Positions 49,651 to 62,601 of a stretch of 64,000 nucleotides of DNA are shown here, piece after piece. The position numbers were made by a program, and so were the translations under genes. The stretch is from an uncultured SAR86 cluster bacterium (GTDB lineage: Bacteria; Pseudomonadota; Gammaproteobacteria; Magnimaribacterales; Magnimaribacteraceae), in assembly GCA_938048695.1 (NCBI GenBank), contig CALIUO010000007.1:278943-342942 (forward strand), written 5' to 3'. Position 1 is the first letter of the stretch. Every line of letters begins with the position of its first letter. The notes beneath the pieces are model-generated. The model worked only from the letters and a program-made list of their open reading frames with translations, searched no databases and was not told where the DNA came from.

Positions 49651-49654
49651 CGTA

Positions 49655-52600
49655 TTACTCAGCTTCATTGAGTGCCTCACTTAAAGCTTTTTCTAGATCT
49701 ATTTCAAACTCTTCTTCAACATTTTCCACTTCAGAGTTCAGCTTAGCCAAGCCTGATCCTGCAGGTATTAATCTTCCCACAACAACATTCTCTTTAAGGC
49801 CTCTTAGATGGTCTATCCTTCCAGTAGTAGCAGCCTCAGTAAGCACTCTTGTTGTCTCTTGGAAAGAAGCGGCTGATATGAAAGATTCAGTAGCCAAGGA
49901 AGCTTTTGTAATGCCTAGTAGAATCCTTTCATATTCTATTTCAGCTTTTTTAGCTTCTCTTAAGGCAAAGTTAGTTTCTCGAACTTTTGAATATTCAGCT
50001 TGTTCACCGATGATGAATTCAGAATCTCCAGGCTCTGTTATGACTACTTTTCTCAACATTTGATTAAGGATAACTTCAATGTGTTTATCATTTATGCTCA
50101 CACCTTGCAGTCTGTATACTTCTTGTATGCCGTCCACAATGAATTCAGTTAGTTCTTCAAGACCTCTAAGCGCAAGAATATCATGAGGACTCATAGCTCC
50201 ATCAGAAACTATATCGCCTTTTTCTACTCTCTCTCCCTCAAAGACATTTATATGTCTTGTCTTGGGAATTAATGTAGCATTCTCGTTGCCCTCTTCATCA
50301 GTAATGATCAGTCTCTCTTTACCTTTGGTTGGTTTGCCCCATGAAACAATTCCAGATTCTTGAGCTAAGATAGCTTGCTCCTTCGGTTTCCTTGCTTCAA
50401 AAAGATCAGCAACTCTAGGAAGACCACCAGTAATGTCTTTAGTCTTTGCAGATTCTTGCGATATTCTGGCGATGACACCACCTACTTGTATATCTTGTCC
50501 ATCTGTTAATTGTAAAAAGGCATTACCAGGCAATGTATAAACTGCGGGAGCTTCAGAATCTGGAAGTGTTTTTTCTTTGCCTCTTCCATCTACAATATGT
50601 ATAGCCGGACGTTTATCTTGTGCATCACCCTTTGGCCTTTCGGTAACATCAATTATCTCGATGTTGCTTAAACCAGTCAGTTCATCTTGCTTTACTCTGG
50701 CAGTAATACCATCCTCTATATCTACAAACTTAGCCTTACCAGCAACTTCTGCTACAACAGGTCGGGTTAATGGATCCCATTTAGCCAAAATGTCTCCTGC
50801 CTCTACTTTACTATCGCTAGAATAGTTTAGAACAGTTCCATAAGGCACCTTATGACTTTCAACAACCATTCCTCTGTCATCAATAACATTTATTTGAGAA
50901 GACTGAGCCAAAGTTATAAAAGTTCCATCCTTTTTCTTAACTGTACGAGTGTTATAAACAACCTTACCAGGGAAATTGGTTTCAATATTATCTTCTGCTG
51001 AAGTACCCGAGGCAGCTCCACCGATATGGAAAGTTCTCATCGTTAGCTGAGTACCGGGCTCACCGATCGATTGCGCAGCAACTATTCCTACAGATTCACC
51101 AATATCCACCTTGTGGCCTCTTCCTAAGTCTCTACCGTAGCAGTTTGAGCAAATACCATGGATCGTGTCACAGTGTATTGCAGATCTCACTTTGATTTCG
51201 TAAATATTTTTTTCATCAAGTGAATCTACGATGTCCTCATCAATTAATGTTCCTTTTTTAAGAAGGACTTCTTTTCCATCTTGTGAAGTAACGTCTATAG
51301 CAACTGTCCTACCTAATACTCTATCACCCAATGGGACTAGGACTTGACCACCATCAATGATAGGTCTCATTAATATGCCATTTTCTGTTCCACAGTCTTC
51401 CTCACTTACCACCATATCTTGAGCAACATCTACTAATCTTCTAGTCAGATAACCTGAGTTAGCTGTCTTAAGAGCGGTATCAGCAAGACCCTTTCTGGCA
51501 CCATGAGTAGATATAAAATATTCTTGAGCAGTTAAACCTTCTCTGAAGTTTGAAGTGACAGGAGTCTCTATGATTGATCCGTCTGGTTTAGCTAATAGTC
51601 CTCTCATGCCAGCTAATTGTCTAATTTGTGCAGGAGAGCCCCTTGAACCAGAGTCTGCATACATGAATACAGAGTTAAAGGAATCTGAAAGTACTTTTGT
51701 TCCATCAGAATTTTCAACTTCCTCTTGAGAAATATTATCCATCATAGATTTAGCAATCATTTCATTTGCTCTTGTCCAGATGTCGATTGCTTTATTATAT
51801 TTCTCTCCTTTGGTTACTAGTCCAGAAGCGAACTGAGATTCAATGTCTTTAACCTCTTGCTCAGCTTCACTCACTATTCTTTGTTTATCATCAGGTATTA
51901 CAAAATCATCAATGCCAATTGAAGATCCGGACTTAGTTGAGAATTCATATCCTAGATACATAAGCCTATCTGCAAAAATAACTGTTCGCTTGAGACCGGC
52001 TTTTCTGTATACAAAATCTATAAGAGAAGATATTTGTTTACTATCCAAAGTTTTATTAACTAAGTCAAAAGACATACCTTCAGGTAGAAGTTCATAGAGA
52101 AGAGTTCTTCCTGTTGTAGTTTCTACAATCTGTAAAGCTTCATCATCTAGTTTATTTGGCTTTAATCTAACTTTTATCTTAGCTTGAAGTCCAACCGTGC
52201 CAGAGTAATATGCCCTATTTACCTCATCGGGCGAGGACATTATTCTTCCTTCGCCTAGATCATTGATTTTTTCTCTCGACATGTAATAGAGTCCTAAGAC
52301 AACATCTTGTGAAGGGTCTATTATCGGCTTACCATTTGATGGAGATAGAATATTATTTGTAGCCATCATCAAAGCACGACACTCCAATTGAGCTTCTAAA
52401 GTTAAAGGAACGTGAACTGCCATTTGATCGCCATCAAAGTCTGCGTTGTAAGCTTTACAAACTAGAGGGTGTAATTGGATTGCCTTACCTTCTACTAATA
52501 CTGGCTCGAAAGCTTGAATACCTAATCTGTGCAATGTTGGTGCACGGTTAAGCATTACAGGATGCTCTCTAATAACTTCATCAAGGATATCCCAAACTTC

Positions 52601-53818
52601 GGGCTCTTCTCTATCGACCATTCTCTTGGCGAGCTTTATTGTATTTGCCAATTCAAGTTGTTGAAGTCTTCCGAAAACAAATGGCTTGAATAATTCCAAA
52701 GCCATTTTCTTTGGAAGTCCGCACTGATGTAATTTAAGAGTTGGGCCAACCACTATGACTGAACGACCTGAATAATCTACTCTCTTACCAAGGAGATTTT
52801 GTCTAAATCTACCTTGTTTTCCTTTGATCATGTCAGCAAGAGATTTTAGAGGTCGCTTGTTAGAGCCAGTTACAGCTCTTCCTCTTCTTCCATTATCTAG
52901 AAGTGCATCAACGGACTCTTGAAGCATTCTCTTTTCGTTACGCGTGATGATGTCAGGCGCATTGAGATCTAATAGTCTTTTAAGTCTATTATTTCTATTT
53001 ATAACTCTTCTGTATAAATCATTTAAGTCTGAAGTCGCAAACCTTCCTCCTTCCAGTGGAACAAGAGGTCTCAAATCGGGAGGTAAAATAGGCAATACTT
53101 CTAAAACCATCCATTCAGGTCTATTTCCCGATTCGTTGAATGACTTAAGTAATTTTAATCTTTTGGCATATTTTTTAAGCTTTGCTTCTGATTTTGTAAG
53201 AGGCATTTCATCTTGTATATCTCTGATGGCTGCTTCTAAATCTAATTCTTTTAAAAGAGTCTGTATTGATTCAGCTCCCATTCCTGCCTCGAATTCATCT
53301 CCCCAAGTTTCTAAAGCTTCATAATACTCTTCGTCGGTTAATAATTGGCCAACTTCCAAATCGGTCATGCCAGGTTCGATCACTATGAAAGATTCAAAAT
53401 ATAGTACTCTCTCTAAATCTTTTAAAGTCAGGTCTAAAGCGAGAGCTAATCTTGATGGCAAAGACTTCAAAAACCATATATGTGCTACAGGTGCAGCAAG
53501 CTCTATATGGCCCATTCTTTCCCTTCTTACTTTTGAAAGAGTTACTTCAACACCGCATTTTTCACAGACTACCCCTCTGTGTTTCATTCTTTTGTACTTG
53601 CCACATATGCACTCGTAATCCTTTATAGGGCCAAATATCTTTGAACAGAAGAGACCATCTCGTTCTGGTTTAAATGTTCGGTAATTAATAGTTTCTGGTT
53701 TCTTTACTTCACCATAAGACCAAGACCTTATTTGTTGAGGAGAAGCTAAACCAGCTCTAATTGAATTGTACTCAACTCCGTGACCTTGGGTTTTTAATAA
53801 ATCTACTAAATCTTTCAA
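49655..53818 (-). CDS. rpoC: RNA polymerase beta' subunit
   Basis: 1387 residues (E. coli 1407). The N-terminal zinc site [20 protein letters not shown], the catalytic [15 protein letters not shown] with three Asp for Mg2+, and the second zinc cluster ending [15 protein letters not shown] are all present. The bridge helix and trigger loop region is complete. Nine bases after rpoB. Confidence 0.99.
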   Translation of the reverse strand: MKDLVDLLKTQGHGVEYNSIRAGLASPQQIRSWSYGEVKKPETINYRTFKPERDGLFCSKIFGPIKDYECICGKYKRMKHRGVVCEKCGVEVTLSKVRRERMGHIELAAPVAHIWFLKSLPSRLALALDLTLKDLERVLYFESFIVIEPGMTDLEVGQLLTDEEYYEALETWGDEFEAGMGAESIQTLLKELDLEAAIRDIQDEMPLTKSEAKLKKYAKRLKLLKSFNESGNRPEWMVLEVLPILPPDLRPLVPLEGGRFATSDLNDLYRRVINRNNRLKRLLDLNAPDIITRNEKRMLQESVDALLDNGRRGRAVTGSNKRPLKSLADMIKGKQGRFRQNLLGKRVDYSGRSVIVVGPTLKLHQCGLPKKMALELFKPFVFGRLQQLELANTIKLAKRMVDREEPEVWDILDEVIREHPVMLNRAPTLHRLGIQAFEPVLVEGKAIQLHPLVCKAYNADFDGDQMAVHVPLTLEAQLECRALMMATNNILSPSNGKPIIDPSQDVVLGLYYMSREKINDLGEGRIMSSPDEVNRAYYSGTVGLQAKIKVRLKPNKLDDEALQIVETTTGRTLLYELLPEGMSFDLVNKTLDSKQISSLIDFVYRKAGLKRTVIFADRLMYLGYEFSTKSGSSIGIDDFVIPDDKQRIVSEAEQEVKDIESQFASGLVTKGEKYNKAIDIWTRANEMIAKSMMDNISQEEVENSDGTKVLSDSFNSVFMYADSGSRGSPAQIRQLAGMRGLLAKPDGSIIETPVTSNFREGLTAQEYFISTHGARKGLADTALKTANSGYLTRRLVDVAQDMVVSEEDCGTENGILMRPIIDGGQVLVPLGDRVLGRTVAIDVTSQDGKEVLLKKGTLIDEDIVDSLDEKNIYEIKVRSAIHCDTIHGICSNCYGRDLGRGHKVDIGESVGIVAAQSIGEPGTQLTMRTFHIGGAASGTSAEDNIETNFPGKVVYNTRTVKKKDGTFITLAQSSQINVIDDRGMVVESHKVPYGTVLNYSSDSKVEAGDILAKWDPLTRPVVAEVAGKAKFVDIEDGITARVKQDELTGLSNIEIIDVTERPKGDAQDKRPAIHIVDGRGKEKTLPDSEAPAVYTLPGNAFLQLTDGQDIQVGGVIARISQESAKTKDITGGLPRVADLFEARKPKEQAILAQESGIVSWGKPTKGKERLIITDEEGNENATLIPKTRHINVFEGERVEKGDIVSDGAMSPHDILALRGLEELTEFIVDGIQEVYRLQGVSINDKHIEVILNQMLRKVVITEPGDSEFIIGEQAEYSKVRETNFALREAKKAEIEYERILLGITKASLATESFISAASFQETTRVLTEAATTGRIDHLRGLKENVVVGRLIPAGSGLAKLNSEVENVEEEFEIDLEKALSEALNEAE

Positions 53819-53827
53819 GTTTATCTC

Positions 53828-56800
53828 CTAGTCAATCTGTTCTAAATCTATATCAATTCCTAATGATCTAATTTCTTTAGTAAGAACATTAAATGATTCA
53901 GGAACACCTGTTTCCATTTCAAAATTGCCATCAACGAGGTTCTTATAAACCTTAGTTCTTCCTGCAACATCGTCTGATTTCACTGTCAACATTTCTTGAA
54001 GTGTATGGGCAGCACCGTATGCCTCAAGAGCCCAAACTTCCATTTCTCCAAACCTTTGGCCACCGAATTGTGCCTTGCCACCTAAAGGCTGCTGAGTTAC
54101 TAAGCTGTAACTACCAGTAGACCTAGCATGCATTTTGTCCTCAATTAGATGATTTAATTTAAGAATATACATGTAACCTAAAGTAGTTTTTCGATCGAAC
54201 TTTTCACCCGTCCTACCATCGTAAAGTTGCGTTTGTCCGCTTGCGGGTAATCCTGCAAGTTCAAGCATTGCTTTAACTTCTGACTCTTTTGCACCATCAA
54301 ATACAGGAGTAGCCATTGGAACTCCTTCTCTTAGATTCTCTGCTAACTCTAATATTTCTTTATCTTTTAAAGAGCTAAGATCTTGAGACCCATCTCTCTC
54401 ATAGATATCAGTAAGGAAAGAACGAATTTCTGATGACTTGACCTCTGAGTCAATCATCTCACCAATCTTAGTTCCTAATTCCTTAGCTGCCCACCCAAGA
54501 TGTGTTTCGAGGACCTGACCTACATTCATCCTGGAAGGAACACCAAGAGGATTTAGGACTATGTCTACGGGTTGTCCATTCTCATCGAATGGCATATCCT
54601 CTTCAGGCATTATTACTGAAATAACACCTTTGTTACCGTGTCTACCAGCTAACTTATCACCTGGCTGTATTCTTCTTTTGATAGCTAAATAAACTTTAAC
54701 AATCTTTAGGACGCCAGGTGCCAAATCATCACCATCAGTCACTTTGGATTTTCTTTTACCAAATGCTATATCTAAATCGTCTTTATATTCTTTTAAGCTT
54801 TTAGATATATTTTCAATTTGCTTATTAGCACTCTCATTATCTAATCTGATTTTGAACCAATCATCTTTATTTAATTCTTCTAAATCAGCTGTCTTGATAG
54901 TTGAACCTTTTTTTAGCCCTTTACCTGAGGCTACTTTCTTACCAACCAAAAGAGCTTCTAGTCTCGAAAAAGCCGCTTGTTCAAGTATTTTCAATTCATC
55001 ATCAATATCTTTTTGAATTTCAGCTAATTGAGATTCTTCGATAGATTCTGCTCTACCATCTTTCTCAATTCCGTCTCTGGTAAATACATGTACATCTATG
55101 ACTGTTCCATCAGCACCTGATGAAACCCTTAAAGAACTATCCTTAACATCTGAAGCTTTTTCTCCAAAAATAGCTCTTAAAAGTTTCTCCTCAGGACTAA
55201 GTTGTGTTTCTCCTTTCGGAGTAACCTTACCTACCAGAATATCACCTGCTTTTACCTCGGCGCCAATATGGACAATTCCAAATTCGTCAAGCTTGGAAAG
55301 CGCATTGTCTCCTACATTTGGAATATCTGCAGAAATCTCTTCCGGTCCTAACTTTGTATCTCTAGCTACACATGTTAATTCTTGGATATGAATACTTGTA
55401 AATTTATCGTCTCTGACGAGCTTGTCTGAAATCAATATTGAATCTTCAAAGTTGTATCCATGCCAAGGCATAAAAGCAATTCTTACATTTTGACCTAATG
55501 ACAATTCTCCTAAGTCTATAGATGGTCCATCAGCCAATATATCGTTCTTACTAATCTTGTCTCCGATTGAAACTATTGGCTTTTGATTAATACAAGTATT
55601 TTGATTTGAACGCATGTATTTTATTAAGTTATAAATATCAACTCCGGAATCACCTGCTTGTATTTCTTTTTCGTTAACTCGTACAACTATCCTACTAGCA
55701 TCTATACTTTCAATCGTTCCTCCCCTGGCTGCAGTAACACATGATCCTGAGTCTCTAGCTATTAATCTTTCGACACCAGTTCCAACAAGAGGTTTTTCTG
55801 CTTGTAGAGTAGGGACAGCTTGCTTCATCATATTAGAACCCATCAGAGCTCTATTGGCGTCATCATGCTCTAGGAATGGAATTAAAGAGGCGCCAACTGA
55901 GAAAGCCTGTTGAGGTGAAACATCCATAAAATCAACTCTTTCAGGAGGCATAAAAGAGAATTCATTTTTATATCTAACCGGAACTAATTCTTCCGTAAAT
56001 TTATTATTAGAATCTAAAAGAGCACTAGCCTGAGCTATAACATAATCTCCCTCTTCAATAGCCGAAAGATAATGAAAGCTATCAGAGACCTTACCATTTT
56101 CAGCTTTTCTAAAAGGACTTTCTAAGAAACCGTATTCATTTGTTCTAGCATACGCTGCAAGATTATTTATGAGACCAATATTCGGCCCTTCAGGAGTTTC
56201 AATAGGACACACCCTGCCATAGTGAGTTGGATGAACATCACGAACTTCAAAGCCAGCTCGCTCTCTTGTTAAACCGCCTGGTCCTAAAGCCGAAATTCTT
56301 CTTTTGTGACTAACCTCAGAAAGTGGATTGTTTTGATCCATAAACTGAGACAATTGACTTGATCCAAAGAATTCCTTTACAGCCGCAGACACTGGTTTAG
56401 CATTGATTAAATCTTGAGGGCCTAAGTCATCTGCTTCTGCAGTAGCCAGTCTCTCTCTGACTGCCCTTTCGACTCTGACTAGACCTATCCTGTATTGATT
56501 AGACACCATTTCTCCTACAGATCTGATTCTACGATTACCAAGATGATCTATATCGTCAACATTACCTTGTCCATTTCTGATGGCTACCAATGTTTTCAGT
56601 GTATTTAGGATATCTTCATCACTTAGAATGCTATCTCCTTCGAGTTCCTCGATACCGAGTCTTTTATTAAATTTCATTCTTCCTACAGCCGACAGATCAT
56701 ATCTTTCAGCATTGAAGAAAAGATTATTAAATAATGTGGTTGCTGCCTCTTTTGTGGGCGGTTCACCAGGTCTCATCATTCTGTAAATCTCAACAAGAGC

Positions 56801-57892
56801 TTCAACTTCATTGGTTGTAGAATCGGCTCTTAAGGTGTCAGCAATATAAGGACCCGACTCAATATCATTGATATAGAGTGTCTCAATTTCAGCCAAGTTT
56901 AATTCTTCTAAAACAGGTAAAGTCTCTTCATCTATAACTGTGTTGGATTCAATGACGATTTCACCAGTAGTTTTGTCTAGGATATCTTTTGCAACAACTT
57001 GACCGTATAGAGCTTCTTTAGGCATGTCGAGCAATTTAAGTTTAGCGCCTTCTATTTTTCTTATATGTCTGGCACTGATTCTATCGCCTTTCTTTACGAC
57101 TAATTCTCCTTTTATCTCTATATCAACAGGTGAAACTCTGCCCATTAACCTCCTAGGGATAACTTGAAGTTGATATACGTCATTCTTTTTATTCTTATAA
57201 ATTTCAGTTTCATAAAACTTCTCAAGTATCTCTTGATTAGTTAACTTCAAGGCTTTTAAAAGAATTGTCGCTAATAATTTTCTTCTTCTATCGATGCGAA
57301 CATAAACTAAATCTTTTGCATCAAATTCAAAATCTAACCAAGAACCTCTATAAGGGATAACTCTTGCACCATATAGGACTTTACCGGAAGAATGCCCCTT
57401 ACCTTTGTCGTGATCAAAAAACAGTCCTGGTGATCTATGTAACTGAGATACAACCACACGCTCTGTTCCATTTATTATGAAAGTACCATGATCTGTCATT
57501 AAAGGTACTGTACCCATGTAAACACTTTGGGATTTGCCCTCTTTAAGTTTTCCTGAATCTTTATCAATAAAGAAGAGGTCACAATTAATGTGAAGAGAAA
57601 TTTCATAGGTTATACCCTTTAATTTACATTCTCTTTCATTAAAAATTGGTTCCCCTAAGGTGAAACCAGAGTATTCCATTCTTGCAAAGCCATTGTGGCT
57701 TTCGATAGGAAAGATTGAGTTAAGGACTTGTTCAAGTCCAGCATTTAATCTTTTATCAGAATCGACGTATCTTTGCAGGAAAGCATCATAAGACTGAACT
57801 TGAGTTGCAAGTAAGTTCGGAAGCTCCATTACACTGGAGATTTTTTCAAAACTCCTTCTAACTCTTTTTTTCTCAGTATATGAAAAACTCAT
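53828..57892 (-). CDS. rpoB: RNA polymerase beta subunit
   Basis: 1354 residues (E. coli 1342). The rifampicin pocket reads [20 protein letters not shown] then [10 protein letters not shown], keeping the Asp, His and Ser positions of sensitive enzymes; Ser replaces the usual Thr before the key His. The C-terminal [20 protein letters not shown] and [18 protein letters not shown] are conserved. It follows rplL by 46 bases. Confidence 0.99.
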   Translation of the reverse strand: MSFSYTEKKRVRRSFEKISSVMELPNLLATQVQSYDAFLQRYVDSDKRLNAGLEQVLNSIFPIESHNGFARMEYSGFTLGEPIFNERECKLKGITYEISLHINCDLFFIDKDSGKLKEGKSQSVYMGTVPLMTDHGTFIINGTERVVVSQLHRSPGLFFDHDKGKGHSSGKVLYGARVIPYRGSWLDFEFDAKDLVYVRIDRRRKLLATILLKALKLTNQEILEKFYETEIYKNKKNDVYQLQVIPRRLMGRVSPVDIEIKGELVVKKGDRISARHIRKIEGAKLKLLDMPKEALYGQVVAKDILDKTTGEIVIESNTVIDEETLPVLEELNLAEIETLYINDIESGPYIADTLRADSTTNEVEALVEIYRMMRPGEPPTKEAATTLFNNLFFNAERYDLSAVGRMKFNKRLGIEELEGDSILSDEDILNTLKTLVAIRNGQGNVDDIDHLGNRRIRSVGEMVSNQYRIGLVRVERAVRERLATAEADDLGPQDLINAKPVSAAVKEFFGSSQLSQFMDQNNPLSEVSHKRRISALGPGGLTRERAGFEVRDVHPTHYGRVCPIETPEGPNIGLINNLAAYARTNEYGFLESPFRKAENGKVSDSFHYLSAIEEGDYVIAQASALLDSNNKFTEELVPVRYKNEFSFMPPERVDFMDVSPQQAFSVGASLIPFLEHDDANRALMGSNMMKQAVPTLQAEKPLVGTGVERLIARDSGSCVTAARGGTIESIDASRIVVRVNEKEIQAGDSGVDIYNLIKYMRSNQNTCINQKPIVSIGDKISKNDILADGPSIDLGELSLGQNVRIAFMPWHGYNFEDSILISDKLVRDDKFTSIHIQELTCVARDTKLGPEEISADIPNVGDNALSKLDEFGIVHIGAEVKAGDILVGKVTPKGETQLSPEEKLLRAIFGEKASDVKDSSLRVSSGADGTVIDVHVFTRDGIEKDGRAESIEESQLAEIQKDIDDELKILEQAAFSRLEALLVGKKVASGKGLKKGSTIKTADLEELNKDDWFKIRLDNESANKQIENISKSLKEYKDDLDIAFGKRKSKVTDGDDLAPGVLKIVKVYLAIKRRIQPGDKLAGRHGNKGVISVIMPEEDMPFDENGQPVDIVLNPLGVPSRMNVGQVLETHLGWAAKELGTKIGEMIDSEVKSSEIRSFLTDIYERDGSQDLSSLKDKEILELAENLREGVPMATPVFDGAKESEVKAMLELAGLPASGQTQLYDGRTGEKFDRKTTLGYMYILKLNHLIEDKMHARSTGSYSLVTQQPLGGKAQFGGQRFGEMEVWALEAYGAAHTLQEMLTVKSDDVAGRTKVYKNLVDGNFEMETGVPESFNVLTKEIRSLGIDIDLEQID

Positions 57893-57938
57893 AAAGACCT
57901 CTTTTTATTGATTATTTTTTATTTATCTAGAAAGTTTG

Positions 57939-58307
57939 TTATTTAAGCTCAGCAGTTGCCCCAGCATCTTGTAATGCTTTAGCATGCTCATCAGCTTCAG
58001 CTTTGTTAACACCTTCTTTAATTACTGATGGTGCTTCATCAACTAGAGCCTTAGCATCTTTCAGTCCAAGGCCAGTGATCGCTCTAACAGCTTTGATAAC
58101 GTCTACTTTCTTATCACCCACTTCTGTAAGGTGAATATCAACAGGTGCGTCGTCTGCTTCAGCTTCGCCACCTGCATCTCCAGCAGCAGCTGCGGGTGCA
58201 GCAGCAGAAACGCCAAATTTTTCTTCCATTGCTTCTATAAGATCAACAATGTCTATAACGCTCATTTCAGCTATAGCGTCTAATATTTCTTCTTTACTTA
58301 GTGCCAT
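57939..58307 (-). CDS. rplL: 50S ribosomal protein L7/L12
   Basis: Stalk protein, 122 residues from the ATG at 58307 with GGAG upstream. N-terminal dimer domain, Ala/Gly-rich hinge ([18 protein letters not shown]) and C-terminal factor-binding domain ([20 protein letters not shown]). A TTG four codons upstream is open but not needed. Confidence 0.98.
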   Translation of the reverse strand: MALSKEEILDAIAEMSVIDIVDLIEAMEEKFGVSAAAPAAAAGDAGGEAEADDAPVDIHLTEVGDKKVDVIKAVRAITGLGLKDAKALVDEAPSVIKEGVNKAEADEHAKALQDAGATAELK

Positions 58308-58337
58308 TTTTTTCTCCAAATGTTATTTATATAAAGG

Positions 58338-58865
58338 TTAAGCCGATTCTTTTTGTTCTTTCACAGCCTGTAAGGTTCTGACAAGCTTTGAGGGAACTTG
58401 ATTAAGAATATTTACGAATTGGTTCATAGGTGCATTCAACAATCCAGCAAGTTGGCTCAAAGCCTGCTCTCTTGAAGGCATGTTTGCGATTGCAGAGAGT
58501 TTTGAAAGCTCTAATAGGGAGTCTCCTAAAGATAATCCCTTAACTGCAAATTTACTATTTACCTTTGTGAAGTCGTTTACAAGTTTAGCTGCACTAGTAG
58601 GATCCTCTAAAGAGAAAGCTAACATAGTGGGCCCAACAAGCAGGTCTTCAAAACAAGAAAATTTCGTATCATTTAGTGCTTTCTTTGCAAGAGTATTTCT
58701 AATAATCTTCAGGTGAACTGATGTATCTCGAGCATCCTTTCTGAGTTTTGTTAACTCAGTAACAGAAGCACCATGATAGTCAGCAGCTACAGCTGAAGTT
58801 GCTTTATTAGCTATATCTTTAAGCTCTTCGACAGCAACTTTCTTGTCGTCAATGCGCATTGGCAT
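58338..58865 (-). CDS. rplJ: 50S ribosomal protein L10
   Basis: Base of the L7/L12 stalk, 175 residues from ATG 58865 with GGAGG eight bases upstream; a second ATG two codons later is also possible. KLRKDARDTSVHLKIIRNTLA-type rRNA-binding region (VHLKIIRNTLAKKAL) is clear. In E. coli the L10-L12 complex represses its own message; the leader upstream carries the expected fold. Confidence 0.97.
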   Translation of the reverse strand: MPMRIDDKKVAVEELKDIANKATSAVAADYHGASVTELTKLRKDARDTSVHLKIIRNTLAKKALNDTKFSCFEDLLVGPTMLAFSLEDPTSAAKLVNDFTKVNSKFAVKGLSLGDSLLELSKLSAIANMPSREQALSQLAGLLNAPMNQFVNILNQVPSKLVRTLQAVKEQKESA

Positions 58866-58880
58866 TTTCCTATCCTCCAA

Positions 58881-59034
58881 ATACCAAAAATTGGTATTAT
58901 CTTTTGGTTATAACTGCAAAGCAGCCATATACCATCTGCGTAGGTCAGAATAATTAAGCAAGGAACCCATTCCTCGCACCTACGGTCTTCGATGGGCGAA
59001 TAATCGCACCATACTGAAGAAACCTTTCAACTGT
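58881..59034 (-). promoter_or_regulatory. L10 leader (rplJ-rplL autoregulatory RNA)
   Basis: In the 177-base gap after rplA the minus strand forms CGTAGG/CCTACG (58939-58944 with 58979-58984) enclosing GCGAGGAA/TTCCTTGC, followed by GCAGATGG. This matches the L10 leader motif known from many bacteria, the binding site of the L10-L12 complex. No clear promoter is seen in the gap, so transcription probably reads through from rplKA. Confidence 0.75.
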
Positions 59035-59056
59035 CTTTAGTGTTAAAAAACTAAAG
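59035..59056 (-). other. Perfect hairpin overlapping the rplA stop
   Basis: CTTTAGT and ACTAAAG form a perfect 7-base stem with an 8-base loop that covers the rplA stop codon. No T-run follows on the minus strand, so it is more likely an RNA-stability or processing element between rplA and rplJ than a terminator. Confidence 0.4.
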
Positions 59057-59729
59057 ACGATAAATCAATTTCAACTCCAGCTCCCATTGTGGAAGAGAGA
59101 GTTGCTTTTTTTATAAAAACACCTTTTGCAGAAGGGGGTTTATTCCTCTTCAAATCATCTAATAATGTTTCTAAATTCTGTTTAATCTGTTCTGAGGAAT
59201 AACTTATATCCCCAATCCTTCCATGAATAATTGCACCCTTATCAGTTCTGTATCTTATTTGTCCTGCCTTGGCATTTTTCACAGCTGACGCTACGTCTTT
59301 AGTAACGGTTCCAGTCTTTGGATTAGGCATAGTTCCCTTGGGACCTAAAACTTTACCAAGAGGGCTAACAATTTTCATGGTATCGGGAGTAGCTATAACG
59401 ACGTCGTAATCTACCTCCCCTTTTTTAATCTCTTCAGCAAGATCTTCCATACCTACTGCATCGGCACCAGCTTCTTTAGCTGCAGTAGCTTGATCACCTT
59501 CAACAAAAACAGCTACCTTACATGGTTTTCCAGAACCAGAAGGTAAAGTGGTAGCGCCTCGAACATTTTGGTCAGACTTTGTTGGATCAACACCAAGATT
59601 TATTGCAACATCGATAGATTCGTTGAACTTAACCTTAGGTGAAGCTTGGATAAATTCCATTGCCTCAGCAACATTATATTTTTTATCCTCTAAGGAATTG
59701 ATGTATTGTTTTCTTTTACTCTGACTCAT
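59043..59729 (-). CDS. rplA: 50S ribosomal protein L1
   Basis: L1 stalk protein and E. coli repressor of the L11 operon, 228 residues. [17 protein letters not shown] and [17 protein letters not shown] are diagnostic. Four bases after rplK. Confidence 0.98.
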   Translation of the reverse strand: MSQSKRKQYINSLEDKKYNVAEAMEFIQASPKVKFNESIDVAINLGVDPTKSDQNVRGATTLPSGSGKPCKVAVFVEGDQATAAKEAGADAVGMEDLAEEIKKGEVDYDVVIATPDTMKIVSPLGKVLGPKGTMPNPKTGTVTKDVASAVKNAKAGQIRYRTDKGAIIHGRIGDISYSSEQIKQNLETLLDDLKRNKPPSAKGVFIKKATLSSTMGAGVEIDLSSLVF

Positions 59730-59733
59730 TGTC

Positions 59734-60162
59734 TTAACCTTCTACTTCTATTCCAGCACTTCTAGCACTGCCTGATAAAGTTCTCACTGCTGCATCCATG
59801 TCGGCGGCAGTTAGATCTGGATCCTTAATTTTAGCTATCTCTTCTAATTGAGCTCTTGTGACCTTTCCAACTTTTACGCTATTAGGTGTTCCACTTCCTG
59901 ACTTTATGCCTGCAGCTTTCTTTATTAAAACTGAAGCAGGTGTTGTTTTAATAATAAAGTCAAAGCTTTTATCTTCGTAAACAGTTATCACAACAGGACA
60001 GGGAAGTCCGGGTTCTAGATCTTTAGTTCTTGCATTGAATGCATTGCAAAAGTCCATTAAGGGAAGGCCATGCTGTCCTAATGCAGGTCCTACGGGTGGA
60101 CTTGGAGATGCTTGTCCTGCTGGTACTTGCAGTTTTACGTAAGTTTCAATTTCTTTTGCCAT
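59734..60162 (-). CDS. rplK: 50S ribosomal protein L11
   Basis: GTPase-centre protein needed for RelA response, 142 residues (E. coli 142). [21 protein letters not shown] is diagnostic. The ATG overlaps the nusG stop (TAATG), leaving no room for a separate L1-binding leader before rplK. Confidence 0.98.
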   Translation of the reverse strand: MAKEIETYVKLQVPAGQASPSPPVGPALGQHGLPLMDFCNAFNARTKDLEPGLPCPVVITVYEDKSFDFIIKTTPASVLIKKAAGIKSGSGTPNSVKVGKVTRAQLEEIAKIKDPDLTAADMDAAVRTLSGSARSAGIEVEG

Positions 60163-60695
60163 TATCCTTTCTCTATTTGATTAAATTGCAATTCAACAGG
60201 GGTTGATCTTCCAAAAATTAGTACTGCTACTCTTACCTTACTTTTTTCATAATTGACTTCTTCAACGACTCCACTGAAATCATTAAAGGGGCCATCAACA
60301 ACCCTAACCATTTCTCCAGGTTCGAATGAAAATTTAGGTTTAGTGATATCGGATCCTTGTTCTAATTGCTGCATGATGCCTTGTGCTTCTACATTTGAAA
60401 GTGGCGAAGGTTTATCTTTAGTGCCTCCTATGAATCCCATTACCCTTGGTGTGTCTTTAACGAGATGCCAACTATCATCATTAAGTTCCATATTGACAAG
60501 AACGTACCCGGGGAAAAATTTCCTTTGAGTTTTTCTTTCTTGTCCGCCTTTCATTTCAACTACTTCTTCAGATGGAACCATAATTTCACCAAAGAATTCG
60601 TCCATTCCAAGTCTTTCGATTCTTTCTATCAAAGCCTCTCTAACTTTGGTCTCATATCCAGAGTAAGCATGTATTACGTACCATTGTTTATCCAT
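60162..60695 (-). CDS. nusG: Transcription termination/antitermination protein NusG
   Basis: 177 residues from ATG 60695 ([15 protein letters not shown]). The NGN domain (1-120) and C-terminal KOW domain ([20 protein letters not shown]) are complete. It couples RNA polymerase to S10 or Rho. An open extension to a TTG at 60725 runs into secE and is unlikely. Two bases after secE. Confidence 0.98.
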   Translation of the reverse strand: MDKQWYVIHAYSGYETKVREALIERIERLGMDEFFGEIMVPSEEVVEMKGGQERKTQRKFFPGYVLVNMELNDDSWHLVKDTPRVMGFIGGTKDKPSPLSNVEAQGIMQQLEQGSDITKPKFSFEPGEMVRVVDGPFNDFSGVVEEVNYEKSKVRVAVLIFGRSTPVELQFNQIEKG

Positions 60696-60697
60696 AT

Positions 60698-61057
60698 CTA
60701 TCCCAGTAATGCTGCCGTTGCCCAACCAAATAGAGAATCAAGGCCCCATAGTATTAAAGCCGCAATCGTAATTGCGACTAAAACAATAAGAGTAGTTTGA
60801 GTGGTTTCAGTCCTAGTTGGCCAAACAACTCTTCTAATTTCCGTTCTTGAATCTATAACTGTCTTTAAAGCCTCTTTACCCTCTTGAGTTGTAGTTAAGA
60901 TAAAGAGGCCTAAACCAGAAACTATGATTACTCCAATAACTCTATATAGGAGGGGTTCTTGAAAGTAATAGGAATTACCGTAGACAGCCGCAAACACAAT
61001 AGCGAGTCCAACAATCCAGCGGATATAATTTTGCATACTTAAAGTATTATTTCCCAT
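60698..61057 (-). CDS. secE: Preprotein translocase subunit SecE
   Basis: 119 residues with three membrane helices, the gammaproteobacterial form. The conserved amphipathic segment [20 protein letters not shown] precedes the last helix. Start at ATG 61057 gives family length; ATG 61036 is an alternative, and neither has a good ribosome site. It lies 28 bases after tRNA-Trp and 2 before nusG. Confidence 0.96.
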   Translation of the reverse strand: MGNNTLSMQNYIRWIVGLAIVFAAVYGNSYYFQEPLLYRVIGVIIVSGLGLFILTTTQEGKEALKTVIDSRTEIRRVVWPTRTETTQTTLIVLVAITIAALILWGLDSLFGWATAALLG

Positions 61058-61085
61058 TATTAAGGCTAAGCTTTTTTTGGCGGAG

Positions 61086-61161
61086 TGGCAGGCCAGGAGG
61101 GAATCGAACCCCCAACCTACGGTTTTGGAGACCGTCGCTCTGCCAATTGAGCTACTGGCCT
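61086..61161 (-). tRNA. tRNA-Trp (CCA anticodon)
   Basis: 76 bases. Acceptor AGGCCAG/CTGGCCT, discriminator G, CCA encoded. Anticodon stem ACGGT-type with loop CTCCAAA gives anticodon CCA. T loop GGTTCGATTCC. It begins one base after the tuf stop and is cotranscribed tuf-tRNA-secE. Confidence 0.98.
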
Positions 61162-61162
61162 A

Positions 61163-62347
61163 CTAATCTATAATTTTAGTTACTACTCCAGAACCTACAG
61201 TTCTTCCACCCTCTCTTATTGCAAAATTCATTCCATCTTCCATTGCAATAGGAGAAATAAGTTCAACTGTCATATCAATGTTGTCACCAGGCATAACCAT
61301 TTCAACACCTTCAGGTAGCTCTACAGCTCCTGTAACATCAGTCGTTCTAACGTAGAACTGAGGTCTGTATCCTTTGAAGAAAGGAGTATGTCTTCCACCT
61401 TCCTCTTTTGACAAGACGTAAACTGTGGCTTCAAACTTAGTATGTGGGTTGATAGCACCAGGCTTAGTTAAAACTTGTCCCCTTTCAACAGCATCTCTTT
61501 CTGTTCCTCTTAAAAGAATACCAACATTCTCGCCAGCTTTTCCTTCGTCTAGAAGTTTTCTGAACATTTCAACACCAGTACATACAGTTTTTTGTGTTTC
61601 TCTAATTCCGACGATTTCTATTTCTTCGTTAACTTTGATTTCTCCTCTTTCGATTCTGCCAGTTACAACTGTACCACGACCTTGAATCGTAAAAATGTCT
61701 TCAATAGGCATCAAGAAAGGCTTATCTGTGTCTCTAGTAGGCTCAGGAACAAAGTCGTCAAGAGCTTGGACTAGTTCTTGTATTTTTGCTGCATATTCTG
61801 CATCACCTTCTAATGCTTTAAGTGCAGAACCAACAATCACTGGAGTATCATCTCCTGGGAAGTCGTATTCTGTGAGCAGTTCTCTTACTTCCATTTCAAC
61901 TAGTTCTATCAGCTCAGGATCGTCAACCATGTCTGCTTTATTTAAGAATACTACTATGTGAGGCACTCCAACCTGTCTAGCTAAAAGTATATGCTCTCGA
62001 GTTTGAGGCATAGGACCATCAGCTGCGTTTACTACTAAAATTGCTCCATCCATTTGAGCAGCACCAGTAATCATATTTTTAATATAGTCAGCGTGACCTG
62101 GACAGTCTACGTGTGCGTAGTGTCTAGATTCTGAATCGTATTCAACATGTGAAGTAGATATTGTTATACCACGTTCTTTTTCTTCAGGTGCGTTATCAAT
62201 ACCGTCAAAAGCTATAGCCTCTCCACCTAAAGCTTCTGCTTGAACTTTCGTTATAGCAGCCGTTAAAGTTGTTTTACCATGATCAACGTGTCCAATTGTT
62301 CCAACGTTGACATGGGGTTTGGTTCTTTCAAATTTTTCTTTAGCCAT
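61163..62347 (-). CDS. tuf: Elongation factor Tu
   Basis: 394 residues. G1 [16 protein letters not shown]3 [13 protein letters not shown]4 NKADMVDD; domains II and III complete. It is the only tuf gene in the window; the str operon copy is missing. Cotranscribed with tRNA-Thr upstream and tRNA-Trp, secE and nusG downstream. Confidence 0.99.
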   Translation of the reverse strand: MAKEKFERTKPHVNVGTIGHVDHGKTTLTAAITKVQAEALGGEAIAFDGIDNAPEEKERGITISTSHVEYDSESRHYAHVDCPGHADYIKNMITGAAQMDGAILVVNAADGPMPQTREHILLARQVGVPHIVVFLNKADMVDDPELIELVEMEVRELLTEYDFPGDDTPVIVGSALKALEGDAEYAAKIQELVQALDDFVPEPTRDTDKPFLMPIEDIFTIQGRGTVVTGRIERGEIKVNEEIEIVGIRETQKTVCTGVEMFRKLLDEGKAGENVGILLRGTERDAVERGQVLTKPGAINPHTKFEATVYVLSKEEGGRHTPFFKGYRPQFYVRTTDVTGAVELPEGVEMVMPGDNIDMTVELISPIAMEDGMNFAIREGGRTVGSGVVTKIID

Positions 62348-62377
62348 TTTTTTTCCTAAATTTAAATTATTAATACC

Positions 62378-62453
<76 letters not shown>

Positions 62454-62572
62454 AAAAATCTATATTTTTGCTGCTTTTTTTGGAGTGTAGAGGGTTTTTC
62501 TGATTAACTCAGAAGATAAATAATCGTTAAAATATTTAGCGAATAAACCTACAACCCAAAGCTCGGAGCGCT

Positions 62573-62601
62573 TTTATAGTATTTTTGTGCCTTCAATGCA
62601 A
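62573..62601 (-). promoter_or_regulatory. Promoter for tRNA-Thr(GGT)-tuf-tRNA-Trp-secE
   Basis: Minus strand TTGCAT (62596-62601), 17 bases, TATAAA (62573-62578), then AGCGCTCC, a G+C-rich discriminator of the type found at stringently controlled promoters. About 115 bases of leader precede the tRNA. The 180-base gap from tRNA-Thr to tRNA-Tyr holds no gene. Confidence 0.65.
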
